64,000 nt of DNA, from contig JAHJSA010000035.1 in assembly GCA_018830645.1 (NCBI GenBank), positions 1-64,000 on the forward strand, in the 5' to 3' direction. Positions 52,625 to 61,014 of this stretch are shown one piece after another. Source of the stretch: Actinomycetota bacterium. GTDB taxonomy: Bacteria > Actinomycetota > Thermoleophilia > RBG-16-64-13. A program made the position numbers and the translations under genes. Within the stretch, counting starts at the first letter, position 1, and each line of letters opens with the position of its first letter. The notes beneath the pieces are model-generated. The model ran no database searches, was not told the origin of the DNA, and worked only from the letters and a program-made list of their open reading frames with translations.

Positions 52625-55600
52625 TGTTCCAGGATCAATCTCATGAGCGGCTGCTGCTTCTTGCGGAAGATTGCATGCCTTTGGTCGTAAGAGAGAGAGG
52701 CACGGCAAGCGGGACACACGTAGAAGATCTGCTCGTTGTCACCAAATACCTCGTGCTCGAACTCGGTTGTAGCCCAGGGGTAGAACCTCTCACAACATGA
52801 GCAGCGAACGCTCCTGTCAACGGGGTCGACCAACAACCCAACGTCACCGGCAAGAAAACGCACCTGGTCGAAGTACGCGTCCAGTGCCTCAGCGAGCATG
52901 ACGCGAATACCTCCGCTCAGCTCTTCTCCGAACTCCGAGAGCACAACCAGCTTCTCACCACGGTGGCGACACTGCGCATCGAGTTTCTCCGTGAACCACA
53001 CTACGCCAGGAAGGAAGAGGTGATTCGTTTTCGCCAGCACGGAGTCAAGCTCCCCTCGATTGAGGAGATCAAGCAGACGATGACTCCGTTCGGAGATGGA
53101 TCCAAGGTGCAGACAGACAACGTCACACCGCTCGTAGGCATCCCCGATCTGCTCGTCCCATGCCGTGTCCGAAGGGAAGCCAACGAGTGCCTTCGTGTCA
53201 GCGCCAGAAATGACCTCCACGAGCATCCCCAGGGAATCATGCCGCAGACTCCGATACGCGGAAATGTCCTGGTGAATGGCTCGAGTTGCCGTTAGCTTCA
53301 GTTTCTCGGAACCTTCCTGGATCCGGGCTAGAGTGTGATTCGTTAGGGGGAACGTGGACCAGTTTCCTTCGGGTTCCACTACCCGGCTGGGTCTGAGGAC
53401 TACCGTATCGCGGATGACGTCGCTCGAGTCGACAATCGACTGCAGGTGGTCGAGTGCGCCATGCGATACCACCAGCTCAATGCGCACCTTCTTTTCTCCG
53501 TTGTTCTTCTTGTTGAGTTTGTCAACCTCGATCAGAAGGTTGTGCATAGCCTCGAAATCGGCCAGATGGTCAGGGTGGTCGTGCGTCACGGCGACGCCTG
53601 TCAAATCCCCAATACTGTAGCCTTGCGCCAGCAAGTTCTTTACAAAACCGTAGCCCGGATCGATAGCCAAACCAATGTGCCGGGAATTCCCTGTTCTTGT
53701 CGATCCGGTGATAAGGGCTGCAGCGCACTCTCGGCAGTACTTGGCGTCGGGTTCTCGCGGCTGCCTGCACTTTGGACACTCGGGAGGCTTTGGAAACCAC
53801 GTCATGAGATACCCGCCACCTTCGGAGATCGCCGCGGCAGGAGTGAAAGAGTTCCACCGCTGCAGGACGGCAAGCCCCCAGCCAGATGGGGTCCTAGGGC
53901 GGTTCCCTTCCACTAGTCGAGCGTCAATTGCCCTTTGGTTCCGGGTTACAGTCTCGTCACAGTAGTGAACAACCATCCGATCGTCGTCCCGCGGCGGATG
54001 TGGCAGCGTGAGAGCCGGATTGCTTATGGCTGCCCTCACAAGCGAGCGGCAAAGTACCCCTTTGCCTGGTTTTGTGCACTCGTCTCGTCCCCTAAGTTTG
54101 CAGAAACGGCACCGCAACTTCCTCATCGCCCGCTCGAGAGGGGTGGACGCCGTCGACTCGACGAAGTGCTCCCAGACGAAATCGTCCAGGGCGCCTCTGC
54201 CTTTCTGGCCCCCATGAGCGGACGGCAAGGAACGACCATTCACTCGACGCGCTTTGTTCCTAATGAGGTGAGTATCGTACTCAGTAAGAACGCCGTCTTG
54301 CTTTTGAAGACGACAGAGAATATTGCCAAGACGCGAGTAGCGTTCTCCTGCAATCCTCGAGAGGCCATCTATAGAATCGCCGACTCCCGAGGCCGCCAAG
54401 CCGGCCTTCTGCAGACTCTTCTTCAGTGCGGCGGCACTTTCCCACATGTCCCACAAGCACTTCTCAGTGCGTCTGGCGATTTCCGGCCGATGAGCTCTGT
54501 TGGCTCGGTCTTCAAGAAGGTCTAGGGTCGCCTGGAAGAACGTGTCGGCGTCCCTCCATCCAATGGGGAGGCGTAGCTCGAGGTATCCCCGTGTGATCTC
54601 CACGCTGCGGCGGACCTGCTGATTCAAGGCATCCGCACCGCCGGGCCGCTCCCGAGTAGTTTCCACCCTGTCGGAGACCCGCTTCAGGTTGTCGGCTGCA
54701 CCACCGAGTCCACCGGCCCACTCCAGCAAGACTTGGTCAAACTCCTCGCGGTCGCGAATGGCCGACTCGGCCCTCTTGGCCAGTACAGTGGGCAAATGCC
54801 GAGGGCACCTCCTCAGTGACTCCGCTTCCACCGAATCAAACTGCGACTCGATGCGCCGGCGACCTTTCAATTCGGTCGGCAGCTGGAGCGGCTCAGCGGG
54901 CTCTCGGTCCTGGTCAGCGAGGCAGCGGTGTCTGACCCGAAGCCGGCACTGGCGGCGGTACTGCGTATCGCGGTGCGTATCCGGCTCGGGACGACTACCG
55001 TGATTGTTCAGGCAATGGAGAGCCTCCGTGGAACGCTGCAGCTTGTTCAGAGCATCGGCCATCTGAATAACGGAAGCATGGCCGATGTAGGCACGCAACA
55101 GCTCCTTTCCATCTTCCCACCGGAAGCAGTAGAGCCAATCGTCGGCGCCTCGCGCCGGCTCGAATGCATACATGTCATCAGGAACAGTCCCGTTGATCAG
55201 CCCACAATCTCGAGAGATACGCTCGAAGTTCTTGGCGGCCTGCTCGTAGTTGTCGCCGAAACCCACGTGCATGTATCCCATGGCCTTGTTGTAAATGGCG
55301 ACCTGCTCGTATAACGACTGCCCGATTCGGTCCTTCTCGCGAACTCCGAAGGCCTCAAATGCCTTCTGCAGCAGTTTCAGCGCGTCTTCTGCGTGCGCTA
55401 TTTGGTGGTATCCGTGATAGCAGGACGAAGCCTCGATGAGGCACAGGACACGCAGCACGAGGTCGGTGTACTGGGAAGGCAAGTCGGAGCCCTGACCCTC
55501 GGATGCGGCCCCAAGCTCCCGCTTGACCTGTTCGGCGTCTTCATGGTTGCGCACGAGCCCTGGGCTGGACGGTGCCGTCTTGAGCAAGGATTCCGCCAGT

Positions 55601-56040
55601 TCATCCAGTAGTGCGTCGATTGCCGTGCCCCCTCGGCGCATCAGCTCGGACCTCATGAGCTTCGCCAACAGCAGGACTCGCCAAGCCTCCTCGGCATGAT
55701 CCCAGACCTTCGTCAAGGTATCTTGCTGAAAATCATTGACTAGCGCACCTAAGGACTCGGGCCATTCAGCAGGTGGTTCCGCAACGTGCAGTGACTTGAC
55801 TTGGTCCAGCGTGGCGCACTTGAGATCGTCCAATGTCCAGCCAAGGGTTTCTTCCCAAGGCCGTCGTTCCCCGGGCAACTTGCATCCAACAGGTCGGGCG
55901 TCCAAGTCTTCGAAGATCTTGACTTGCTTGCCGTCGGCCCCCACGAATTGGCAGGGTCCGTCGTTATACAACTCCTCATCGATCTGAATGTCATAGAGGA
56001 TCGCGAACGTCTCGAGCGCGCGGAATGTCTTCCAGTCCAC
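52621..56040 (-). CDS. Large helical-repeat / zinc-ribbon / metallo-beta-lactamase-fold fusion protein
   Basis: This encodes 1139 residues from a GTG 22 bp after the precursor stop. Residues 1 to about 360 are helical and partly TPR-like (SLYEQVAIYNKAMGYMHVGF, DALNKLQRSTEALHCLNN). Residues 360-690 are charged helices, ending in a four-cysteine segment CRFCKLRGRDEC...C. A metallo-beta-lactamase fold starts near 735 (ISEGGGYLMTWF) and is interrupted by a zinc ribbon (C755-P-K-C758 ... CREC), then resumes with AIDPGYGFVKNLL and the metal site THDHPDH at 819-825. A C-terminal CSCCERF...CPAC ribbon follows. I know no family with this order. A hydrolase, peptide or nucleic-acid processing role is possible. 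Confidence 0.8.
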   Translation of the reverse strand: MDWKTFRALETFAILYDIQIDEELYNDGPCQFVGADGKQVKIFEDLDARPVGCKLPGERRPWEETLGWTLDDLKCATLDQVKSLHVAEPPAEWPESLGALVNDFQQDTLTKVWDHAEEAWRVLLLAKLMRSELMRRGGTAIDALLDELAESLLKTAPSSPGLVRNHEDAEQVKRELGAASEGQGSDLPSQYTDLVLRVLCLIEASSCYHGYHQIAHAEDALKLLQKAFEAFGVREKDRIGQSLYEQVAIYNKAMGYMHVGFGDNYEQAAKNFERISRDCGLINGTVPDDMYAFEPARGADDWLYCFRWEDGKELLRAYIGHASVIQMADALNKLQRSTEALHCLNNHGSRPEPDTHRDTQYRRQCRLRVRHRCLADQDREPAEPLQLPTELKGRRRIESQFDSVEAESLRRCPRHLPTVLAKRAESAIRDREEFDQVLLEWAGGLGGAADNLKRVSDRVETTRERPGGADALNQQVRRSVEITRGYLELRLPIGWRDADTFFQATLDLLEDRANRAHRPEIARRTEKCLWDMWESAAALKKSLQKAGLAASGVGDSIDGLSRIAGERYSRLGNILCRLQKQDGVLTEYDTHLIRNKARRVNGRSLPSAHGGQKGRGALDDFVWEHFVESTASTPLERAMRKLRCRFCKLRGRDECTKPGKGVLCRSLVRAAISNPALTLPHPPRDDDRMVVHYCDETVTRNQRAIDARLVEGNRPRTPSGWGLAVLQRWNSFTPAAAISEGGGYLMTWFPKPPECPKCRQPREPDAKYCRECAAALITGSTRTGNSRHIGLAIDPGYGFVKNLLAQGYSIGDLTGVAVTHDHPDHLADFEAMHNLLIEVDKLNKKNNGEKKVRIELVVSHGALDHLQSIVDSSDVIRDTVVLRPSRVVEPEGNWSTFPLTNHTLARIQEGSEKLKLTATRAIHQDISAYRSLRHDSLGMLVEVISGADTKALVGFPSDTAWDEQIGDAYERCDVVCLHLGSISERSHRLLDLLNRGELDSVLAKTNHLFLPGVVWFTEKLDAQCRHRGEKLVVLSEFGEELSGGIRVMLAEALDAYFDQVRFLAGDVGLLVDPVDRSVRCSCCERFYPWATTEFEHEVFGDNEQIFYVCPACRASLSYDQRHAIFRKKQQPLMRLILEQ

Positions 56041-56061
56041 GGCGGTGTCAGCCCCGACGGA

Positions 56062-56202
56062 CTATCGGCAGCCGTGGCAGGACGAGCACTGCCGGCAGGC
56101 GAGCTCCTTGCTCACGCCCTCGATGCCCCGCAGCGGGAACTCCATTCCCACTTGCTTCTTGATCGCGGGTTTCTCGTAGGTTTTCGTCTTCTTCTCAGTC
56201 AT
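56062..56202 (-). CDS. RiPP precursor peptide with CxxCxxCxxC core (46 aa)
   Basis: This 46-residue peptide starts MTEKKTKTYEKPAIKK and ends ELACRQCSSCHGCR before a TAG. The ATG at 56200-56202 has GGGAGGAG nine bases upstream. The leader contains Y9-x-x-P12-x-I14-x4-G19, much like the YxxPxLxxxG motif that RRE proteins grip in lasso-peptide leaders. The last 12 residues carry Cys36, Cys39, Cys42 and Cys45, one every third residue, the only cysteines in the peptide. It follows the PqqD-like gene by 3 bp. I predict a radical-SAM-modified (thioether- or otherwise crosslinked) product. Alternative: a small metal-binding protein, but the leader motif and neighbours argue against it. Confidence 0.8.
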   Translation of the reverse strand: MTEKKTKTYEKPAIKKQVGMEFPLRGIEGVSKELACRQCSSCHGCR

Positions 56203-56205
56203 GCC

Positions 56206-56469
56206 TCACTCCTCCCTCGTGACAAGGCCTTCGTCTACACACGTAGTCAGCAGTTCCTCCACGTCGACTTCCGTCCGGCCCGAGGTTATCCCATACTCCC
56301 CAGCCAAATGGTGCGCGATCGACACCTGGTCGTCTCCCCGCGCAAGCGCCGCCAGCGTCTCGTAAGCGGTCTCGTTCAGTTCATAGTGTTCACCGCTGTC
56401 AAGCCGGAACGCCCAACAGGAACCGTCGGGTCCTCGTCGCAGCCGAACCTGCGGACTCAAGCGGAACAC
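56206..56469 (-). CDS. PqqD-like RiPP recognition element (RRE) protein
   Basis: This encodes 87 residues, from a GTG (56467-56469) inside the last codons of the radical SAM gene. The fold is clear: MFRLSPQVRLRRGPDGSCW, AFRLDSGEHYELNETAYETL and the C-terminal winged-helix DVEELLTTCVDEGLVTREE, as in PqqD and lasso B1 proteins. These hold the leader peptide and present the core to the modifying enzyme. Direct overlap with the maturase gene and the adjacent precursor make its role in this pathway nearly certain. Confidence 0.88.
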   Translation of the reverse strand: MFRLSPQVRLRRGPDGSCWAFRLDSGEHYELNETAYETLAALARGDDQVSIAHHLAGEYGITSGRTEVDVEELLTTCVDEGLVTREE

Positions 56470-57488
56470 GACTCGGCCTTCCAGCAGTGCGGGTCGGAAG
56501 CAAAGCAATCCCCGGAGGCGAAGTGCGCCATGGCACGACAACCTCGGCACAGGGGGACCAAGACACAATCCCGACATCCTTGGATATTGCCCGGGTCGCG
56601 CACCTTCCACAGGAACTCCGAGTCGTACCAGATCTTGAAGAGACCTTCCTCCAAGATGTTGCCGAGTGGGATCGGTAGACGGCGACAGGGGTAGACCGTG
56701 CCGTCGTGCATGACCGTGAGCGCATTGGTGCCCACCGAACACATCGCCCCGACCGTGGGGTCATCGCGGTCAACGAGCGCGAACAAGGGGCGGTACATCA
56801 GCACGCGGAGCCGGCGTTCCGCCACGCCCAGGCGGTGCACGAGTTCAAACGTTTCGCGCGCCTCTTCCGACGATAGCATTGCGTCTCCGAGCTCCGCACC
56901 CGCACCCTCGGGGATGAACCGCTCGGTGGCAAAGGTGTCGACACCATGCTCGGCGAGCAGATCGATCATCGCCGATAGCGAATCCTTGTTGTGCCTCGCG
57001 ATGGTCATCATCACCGCGACTTCGAGACCTGCGGCCTTCAATCGATCATTGGCGCTGAGAGTCGTGGCGAAGCTCCCAGAACCACGAATCGCGTCGTTGT
57101 CCTGAGGCGTTGGTGCCTCGAGTGAAACCTGAACGCGGCGAAGCTTCGCGGAATCCCGGAGTCGACCGACGTCGTCGCTCCCAATGAGTGCCCCGTTGGT
57201 GAGGATATCGTAGTAGCCGACGGCATCGCTGGAGTCGAGCAGGTCCGTGAGCGCGTACAACTCGTCCCGCCGCATGAACGGCTCTCCACCCGTGAGCGAA
57301 AAGGAGCCGATGCGATTCCACGCCTTCAGCGCGCGCTCCATCTCCGCGAACACGTCCTGGAGCTCCGGCAGCGTGAGTTCGCCCCGAGACGAGTAGGACT
57401 CGTGATAGCAGTGGGCGCACCGCTGGTTGCAGCGCTCCGTGATGTGCCACTGGAAGTAGAACTCGTCGCCAGGCGCGATCTCGGTCAT
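56457..57488 (-). CDS. Radical SAM/SPASM peptide maturase
   Basis: This encodes 343 residues from ATG 57486-57488; a longer frame upstream reaches 57554 without a ribosome site. The radical SAM cluster is CNQRCAHC (C20, C24, C27), followed by GSFSLTGGEPFMRRDELYAL. The C-terminal SPASM domain has CSVGTNALTVMHDGTVYPCR and GCRDCVLVPLCRGCRAMAHF with two more cysteines before the end, enough for two auxiliary 4Fe-4S clusters. Such enzymes install thioether, C-C or epimer modifications in RiPPs. It is the first gene of the seven-gene operon. The 168-bp gap upstream (57489-57656) should carry the promoter. Confidence 0.92.
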   Translation of the reverse strand: MTEIAPGDEFYFQWHITERCNQRCAHCYHESYSSRGELTLPELQDVFAEMERALKAWNRIGSFSLTGGEPFMRRDELYALTDLLDSSDAVGYYDILTNGALIGSDDVGRLRDSAKLRRVQVSLEAPTPQDNDAIRGSGSFATTLSANDRLKAAGLEVAVMMTIARHNKDSLSAMIDLLAEHGVDTFATERFIPEGAGAELGDAMLSSEEARETFELVHRLGVAERRLRVLMYRPLFALVDRDDPTVGAMCSVGTNALTVMHDGTVYPCRRLPIPLGNILEEGLFKIWYDSEFLWKVRDPGNIQGCRDCVLVPLCRGCRAMAHFASGDCFASDPHCWKAESCSA

Positions 57489-57656
57489 CTCACTGCCTCT
57501 CGGAGAAGAGTACGTAAGAGTTTCCTTCCCGTGCTGGCCGCTGTTTCCCCTCAAATGCAGCAGAAAGATGAGCCAAGCCAGCAGTGAAGACGCTTACTGT
57601 TCATTAACAATACACCCGAACGGCTCACAAAGCGAGCATGCCGTGTGCCAAGCCGC

Positions 57657-60600
57657 TTACTCCCGCTCGAACCCGTGGGTCTCGAACTTCAGCGTGCCGC
57701 AGTTCTCGGTGACCGTGCGCACCACGTTGTCCGGCGCCCCCGACGGGAGTTCGGCGTGGATCTCCACGGTCACATCGACCGTCGCCCCCTGGAGCAGCCC
57801 GAGGTGTTGCAGCACAGCTTCTGAGATCTGGTCGAAGTCCCGTCCCGGGCGGAGGGAGTCGAGCTTCTTCGAAGCGAAGAACCGGCGAATCCGCGGCCGG
57901 TCGGGGACTGCGCTGTCGGCCGCGCCCGTAGCTCCGCCCGCGATGTCTGGCGTGGCCGCAGCCTCACCTGCGCCACCTGCCCCACCAGCGTCGCCGGCTC
58001 CGGCCGCCGCAGTGGAGTCGGGTGCGACCGCCCGCTGCCGCTCGGCGTCGAGTTGGGCCTTGGCCACCTCGGCCTTGACCACGAGGCCGTCCAGGGTCAC
58101 GCTGCCGTGCTCCCCGGCCTTGAGGCCCCGGTAGCGGCCGGCAGCCTCGTCGTAGGCCTCGGCGTAGGCGAATGAGTCCTGGAGCCAGGACAGCTGGGCG
58201 ATGCCCGATTGGACGGCCCGCAAGAGCACACTGCTCTCGGTAAGACGCGGGAGATAGAGGTACTGGGTGAAGTCCTCCCAGAGCTGCCGAATGCTCACGT
58301 GGTCGCCGCGCCACAGGGGGATGCGGTCGAGCTCGTAGCGCAGAGCGACCCCACCGTAGTCGGTGACGAGGTTCCCATCGTTCTTGAGGCGGCGGCCGGC
58401 GCGATCGGCCGGGGCCTCCGTGCCCGTGAGACGGGTGGTGAGCCACTCGGCCTCCCCCAAGAGGTCCCCCTGGCTGGGCACAAGTAGCCATGAGTACGTC
58501 TCGTTCAGGCGGGCGTCGATGGTCTCGTTCCATTGGGAGCCCTTGGTCTGGGCTTGGTTACGCTGGAAGGCGTCCAGCCCCAGTTCGTCACACTCCCCCA
58601 GAATGGACGACCAGGCCAGATAGTTGGCCACGGCCTCGCGGAGCTCCCCGAGGCGGTCCTGGTCGGCCGCCAGGAAGACGAGCGCGTTCCGGCGGCGGCG
58701 GGGACCCTCGCCTCGGGTCGCAAGTATCTGCGACGCATGCACACGGGCCGGACTCTCCGCGGTCTTCCCCGAATGGCCGTGGACCGGATCGAGAATGACC
58801 AGCCGGGCCTCAGGCTCGTCGGGCACCTCGGCACTCCCGGTGGGGGCGGGGTGCACGGCGTAGAAGTCTCCGCGGCGGCGGTCGGCGCGCAGACGCCTCA
58901 CCACCTCATCGTCGGCCCGGGAAAGGAACTGCTCGGCCCGGTCGCGCGCAAGGCGGGCCACGCTCGGCTGGGGGCTGAACCAGTAGCGGCTGCCGTCGAC
59001 ATAGAGGTAGGTGGCCTGGTCGGTCAGGCGGCGAAGCGCGTCGCCGAAGTGGGCCGGGGTCTCCCCGGGCTGCACGCAACCCAGGGTAATGCTCTTGTCG
59101 TCGAGGCCGCGGTGGGCGGCCTTCAAGGTCGGGGCCGAGCCCAAGTAGACGGTACGGGCCACACGCCGGGTGGCCGAATAGCGCTTGAGGGCGGGGTTGT
59201 CCCGGTCGATGAGGACGGGCGTCGAGTCGTCGCCGTCCACATCCTTCTGGATAACGGGCACCCAGTTGTCCTCCAGGTAGCGGGTAAGCTCGAACTCGAC
59301 CGCCTGAGCGTCGATAGGCACCGTCCCCGGCATGATGAGGAGGTTTCCATCGTCCCGGTCCCACAGCTCGTGGATGACCGCCGCCATGAGCCTCAGGACC
59401 CCGCGGGTTCGCTGGAACCTCTCGAGGGTCGACCAGTCCTCGTACAGGCGATCAAAGAGCTCCGGATGAATAGGATAGGCGCTCCGAAGGCGTCGCTCGT
59501 ACGTTCCCTCCTTGCAGTCGGAGGGGAAGCTCTGATGCTGGGAGCGGTAGAGGTCGGCGAAGGCTCCCACCACCGCATCCCGGGCGGTGTGATCCATGTT
59601 CTCTTCGAATAGGCGCCGGCGCACGATCTCGAAGCCCTCCTCCTTGGAGGCGGGCCGCCACGGCGAGTGCATGCGACCGATGACCTGCTTCAAGCGCTGC
59701 AGGGCGGCCTGCCCCCCTTCGCCCCCAATTTCGATGGAGGAGGGGATGCCTTCGTCCTCTTTGAGCACGTCGGAGGCGGGGATGCTGACCACCACGAGGA
59801 CTCCCGGCACCGCCCGGGCGGCTTCGGTCAGGGTTTGGGCGAAGGTGAAGTGGGCGTCAAAGCTCCCACCGGCCAGGCGATCATCCTTCCCGTAGAGCTG
59901 CCGGGCGTAGGCCACCCACTCATCAATAAGGATGAGGCAGGGAGCATGGCGTTTGAAGAGCTCGTTGAGTGCGCTCCCGGGATTCGTGCCCGTGGTATCC
60001 GCCTGCTGCACCAGGGCGTAGCCTTCCGCTCCCCCGAGCTGCCAGGCGATCTCTCCCCAGAGGGTGTTCGCGACTGTGCCGTCCGGCTTCTGCTGCGGCT
60101 GGCCGGGGCTCAAGGACGTCCCCACAATGACCGCCCGCGCCGTTGGCGGAACCTCGGTCACGCCGGCTGCGCTCAAGATCTCCTCGACTCCGGGGAGGTC
60201 GGCCGCCGAGGTCCCCGAGCACAGGTGGTAGAGGGCCAGAAGAGAGTGGGTCTTCCCACCCCCGAAGTTCGTTTGAAGCTCGACCACCGGGTCGCCCCCG
60301 GTGCCGGCGAGACGCCTCAGGGCTTCGGTCAAGAGCTGCCGGAGGCCGGCGGTGATGAAGGTGCGGCGGAAGAACTCCCGAGGGTCCCGGTACTCATCGG
60401 TGCCCTCGCCCCGGTGGACCTGGGCAAGATCGGCGGCGAACTCCGCCTGTTGATAGCGACCGGAGGCGACGTCGGGGTGAGGAGTCACCACCTGCCGCCA
60501 CGGGAGAAGGCCGGCCTTCGGCTGACCGAGGATGGTCTCGGAGGCCTGAACTTTGCGGGCGGCCTGCCGCGCCTGTTCTTCGTAGCGCTGGCGATTCAGC

Positions 60601-61004
60601 TCCTGCTTTTGACGCTCGACCTCAATGGCTCCCTCTGAGGAGACGGCCGTGAGCAGACGCTGGACGGTGTCCAGGGCACGATAGGCGTCGTCAGCCGAGA
60701 AGGGCTTCTGGTGCGCCCAATCGTTGCGGACGGTGCGGAGCTCGCTGACCCAGTTGCGCTCCGAGTGCCCCAGGGTACGCTTGAAAACCTCGTTCCACTG
60801 CCCCCACATCACCTTGAGCAGGTTCTGAACGTCCCCGAGTTGCTCCTTCCTGGCGCTGACCCCAACCGCCTCCAGACTCTCGGCGGCTGCGTACAGCCAA
60901 CGGTCGCCGTAGACGGCGGTCATCTCCTGCTCGACGAAGGGGAGGAGGCCCTGAGCGAGGAGTTCGAGCGCTCTTCCCACCCGCTCCCGGTTGCTGACGG
61001 CCAT
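57657..61004 (-). CDS. HEPN (Swt1-like)-DUF499 P-loop ATPase, phage-defence type
   Basis: This encodes 1115 residues. The N-terminal 120 residues form a Swt1-type HEPN domain with the RNDWAH motif (R93-x4-H98), the catalytic pattern of HEPN ribonucleases. The DUF499 AAA-like ATPase follows: Walker A NFGGGKTH at 246-253 and Walker B LILIDEW at 357-363, then the arginine-rich EMWRRRLF-like FEIVRRRLFEENMDH region. The C-terminal 120 residues contain an alanine/glycine linker and a small alpha/beta domain. DUF499 proteins travel with DUF1156 methyltransferases and helicases in anti-phage loci. It starts 10 bp after the methyltransferase gene stop. Confidence 0.88.
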   Translation of the reverse strand: MAVSNRERVGRALELLAQGLLPFVEQEMTAVYGDRWLYAAAESLEAVGVSARKEQLGDVQNLLKVMWGQWNEVFKRTLGHSERNWVSELRTVRNDWAHQKPFSADDAYRALDTVQRLLTAVSSEGAIEVERQKQELNRQRYEEQARQAARKVQASETILGQPKAGLLPWRQVVTPHPDVASGRYQQAEFAADLAQVHRGEGTDEYRDPREFFRRTFITAGLRQLLTEALRRLAGTGGDPVVELQTNFGGGKTHSLLALYHLCSGTSAADLPGVEEILSAAGVTEVPPTARAVIVGTSLSPGQPQQKPDGTVANTLWGEIAWQLGGAEGYALVQQADTTGTNPGSALNELFKRHAPCLILIDEWVAYARQLYGKDDRLAGGSFDAHFTFAQTLTEAARAVPGVLVVVSIPASDVLKEDEGIPSSIEIGGEGGQAALQRLKQVIGRMHSPWRPASKEEGFEIVRRRLFEENMDHTARDAVVGAFADLYRSQHQSFPSDCKEGTYERRLRSAYPIHPELFDRLYEDWSTLERFQRTRGVLRLMAAVIHELWDRDDGNLLIMPGTVPIDAQAVEFELTRYLEDNWVPVIQKDVDGDDSTPVLIDRDNPALKRYSATRRVARTVYLGSAPTLKAAHRGLDDKSITLGCVQPGETPAHFGDALRRLTDQATYLYVDGSRYWFSPQPSVARLARDRAEQFLSRADDEVVRRLRADRRRGDFYAVHPAPTGSAEVPDEPEARLVILDPVHGHSGKTAESPARVHASQILATRGEGPRRRRNALVFLAADQDRLGELREAVANYLAWSSILGECDELGLDAFQRNQAQTKGSQWNETIDARLNETYSWLLVPSQGDLLGEAEWLTTRLTGTEAPADRAGRRLKNDGNLVTDYGGVALRYELDRIPLWRGDHVSIRQLWEDFTQYLYLPRLTESSVLLRAVQSGIAQLSWLQDSFAYAEAYDEAAGRYRGLKAGEHGSVTLDGLVVKAEVAKAQLDAERQRAVAPDSTAAAGAGDAGGAGGAGEAAATPDIAGGATGAADSAVPDRPRIRRFFASKKLDSLRPGRDFDQISEAVLQHLGLLQGATVDVTVEIHAELPSGAPDNVVRTVTENCGTLKFETHGFERE

Positions 61005-61014
61005 GCGCTACCTC

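Noticed and set aside
57535-57610. A 17-codon frame on the minus strand (MNSKRLHCWLGSSFCCI) upstream of the radical SAM gene, considered as a second precursor peptide.
   Set aside because: No ribosome site, no leader motif, and the cysteines do not match the CxxCxxCxxC pattern; the 46-residue ORF after pqqD is far better.
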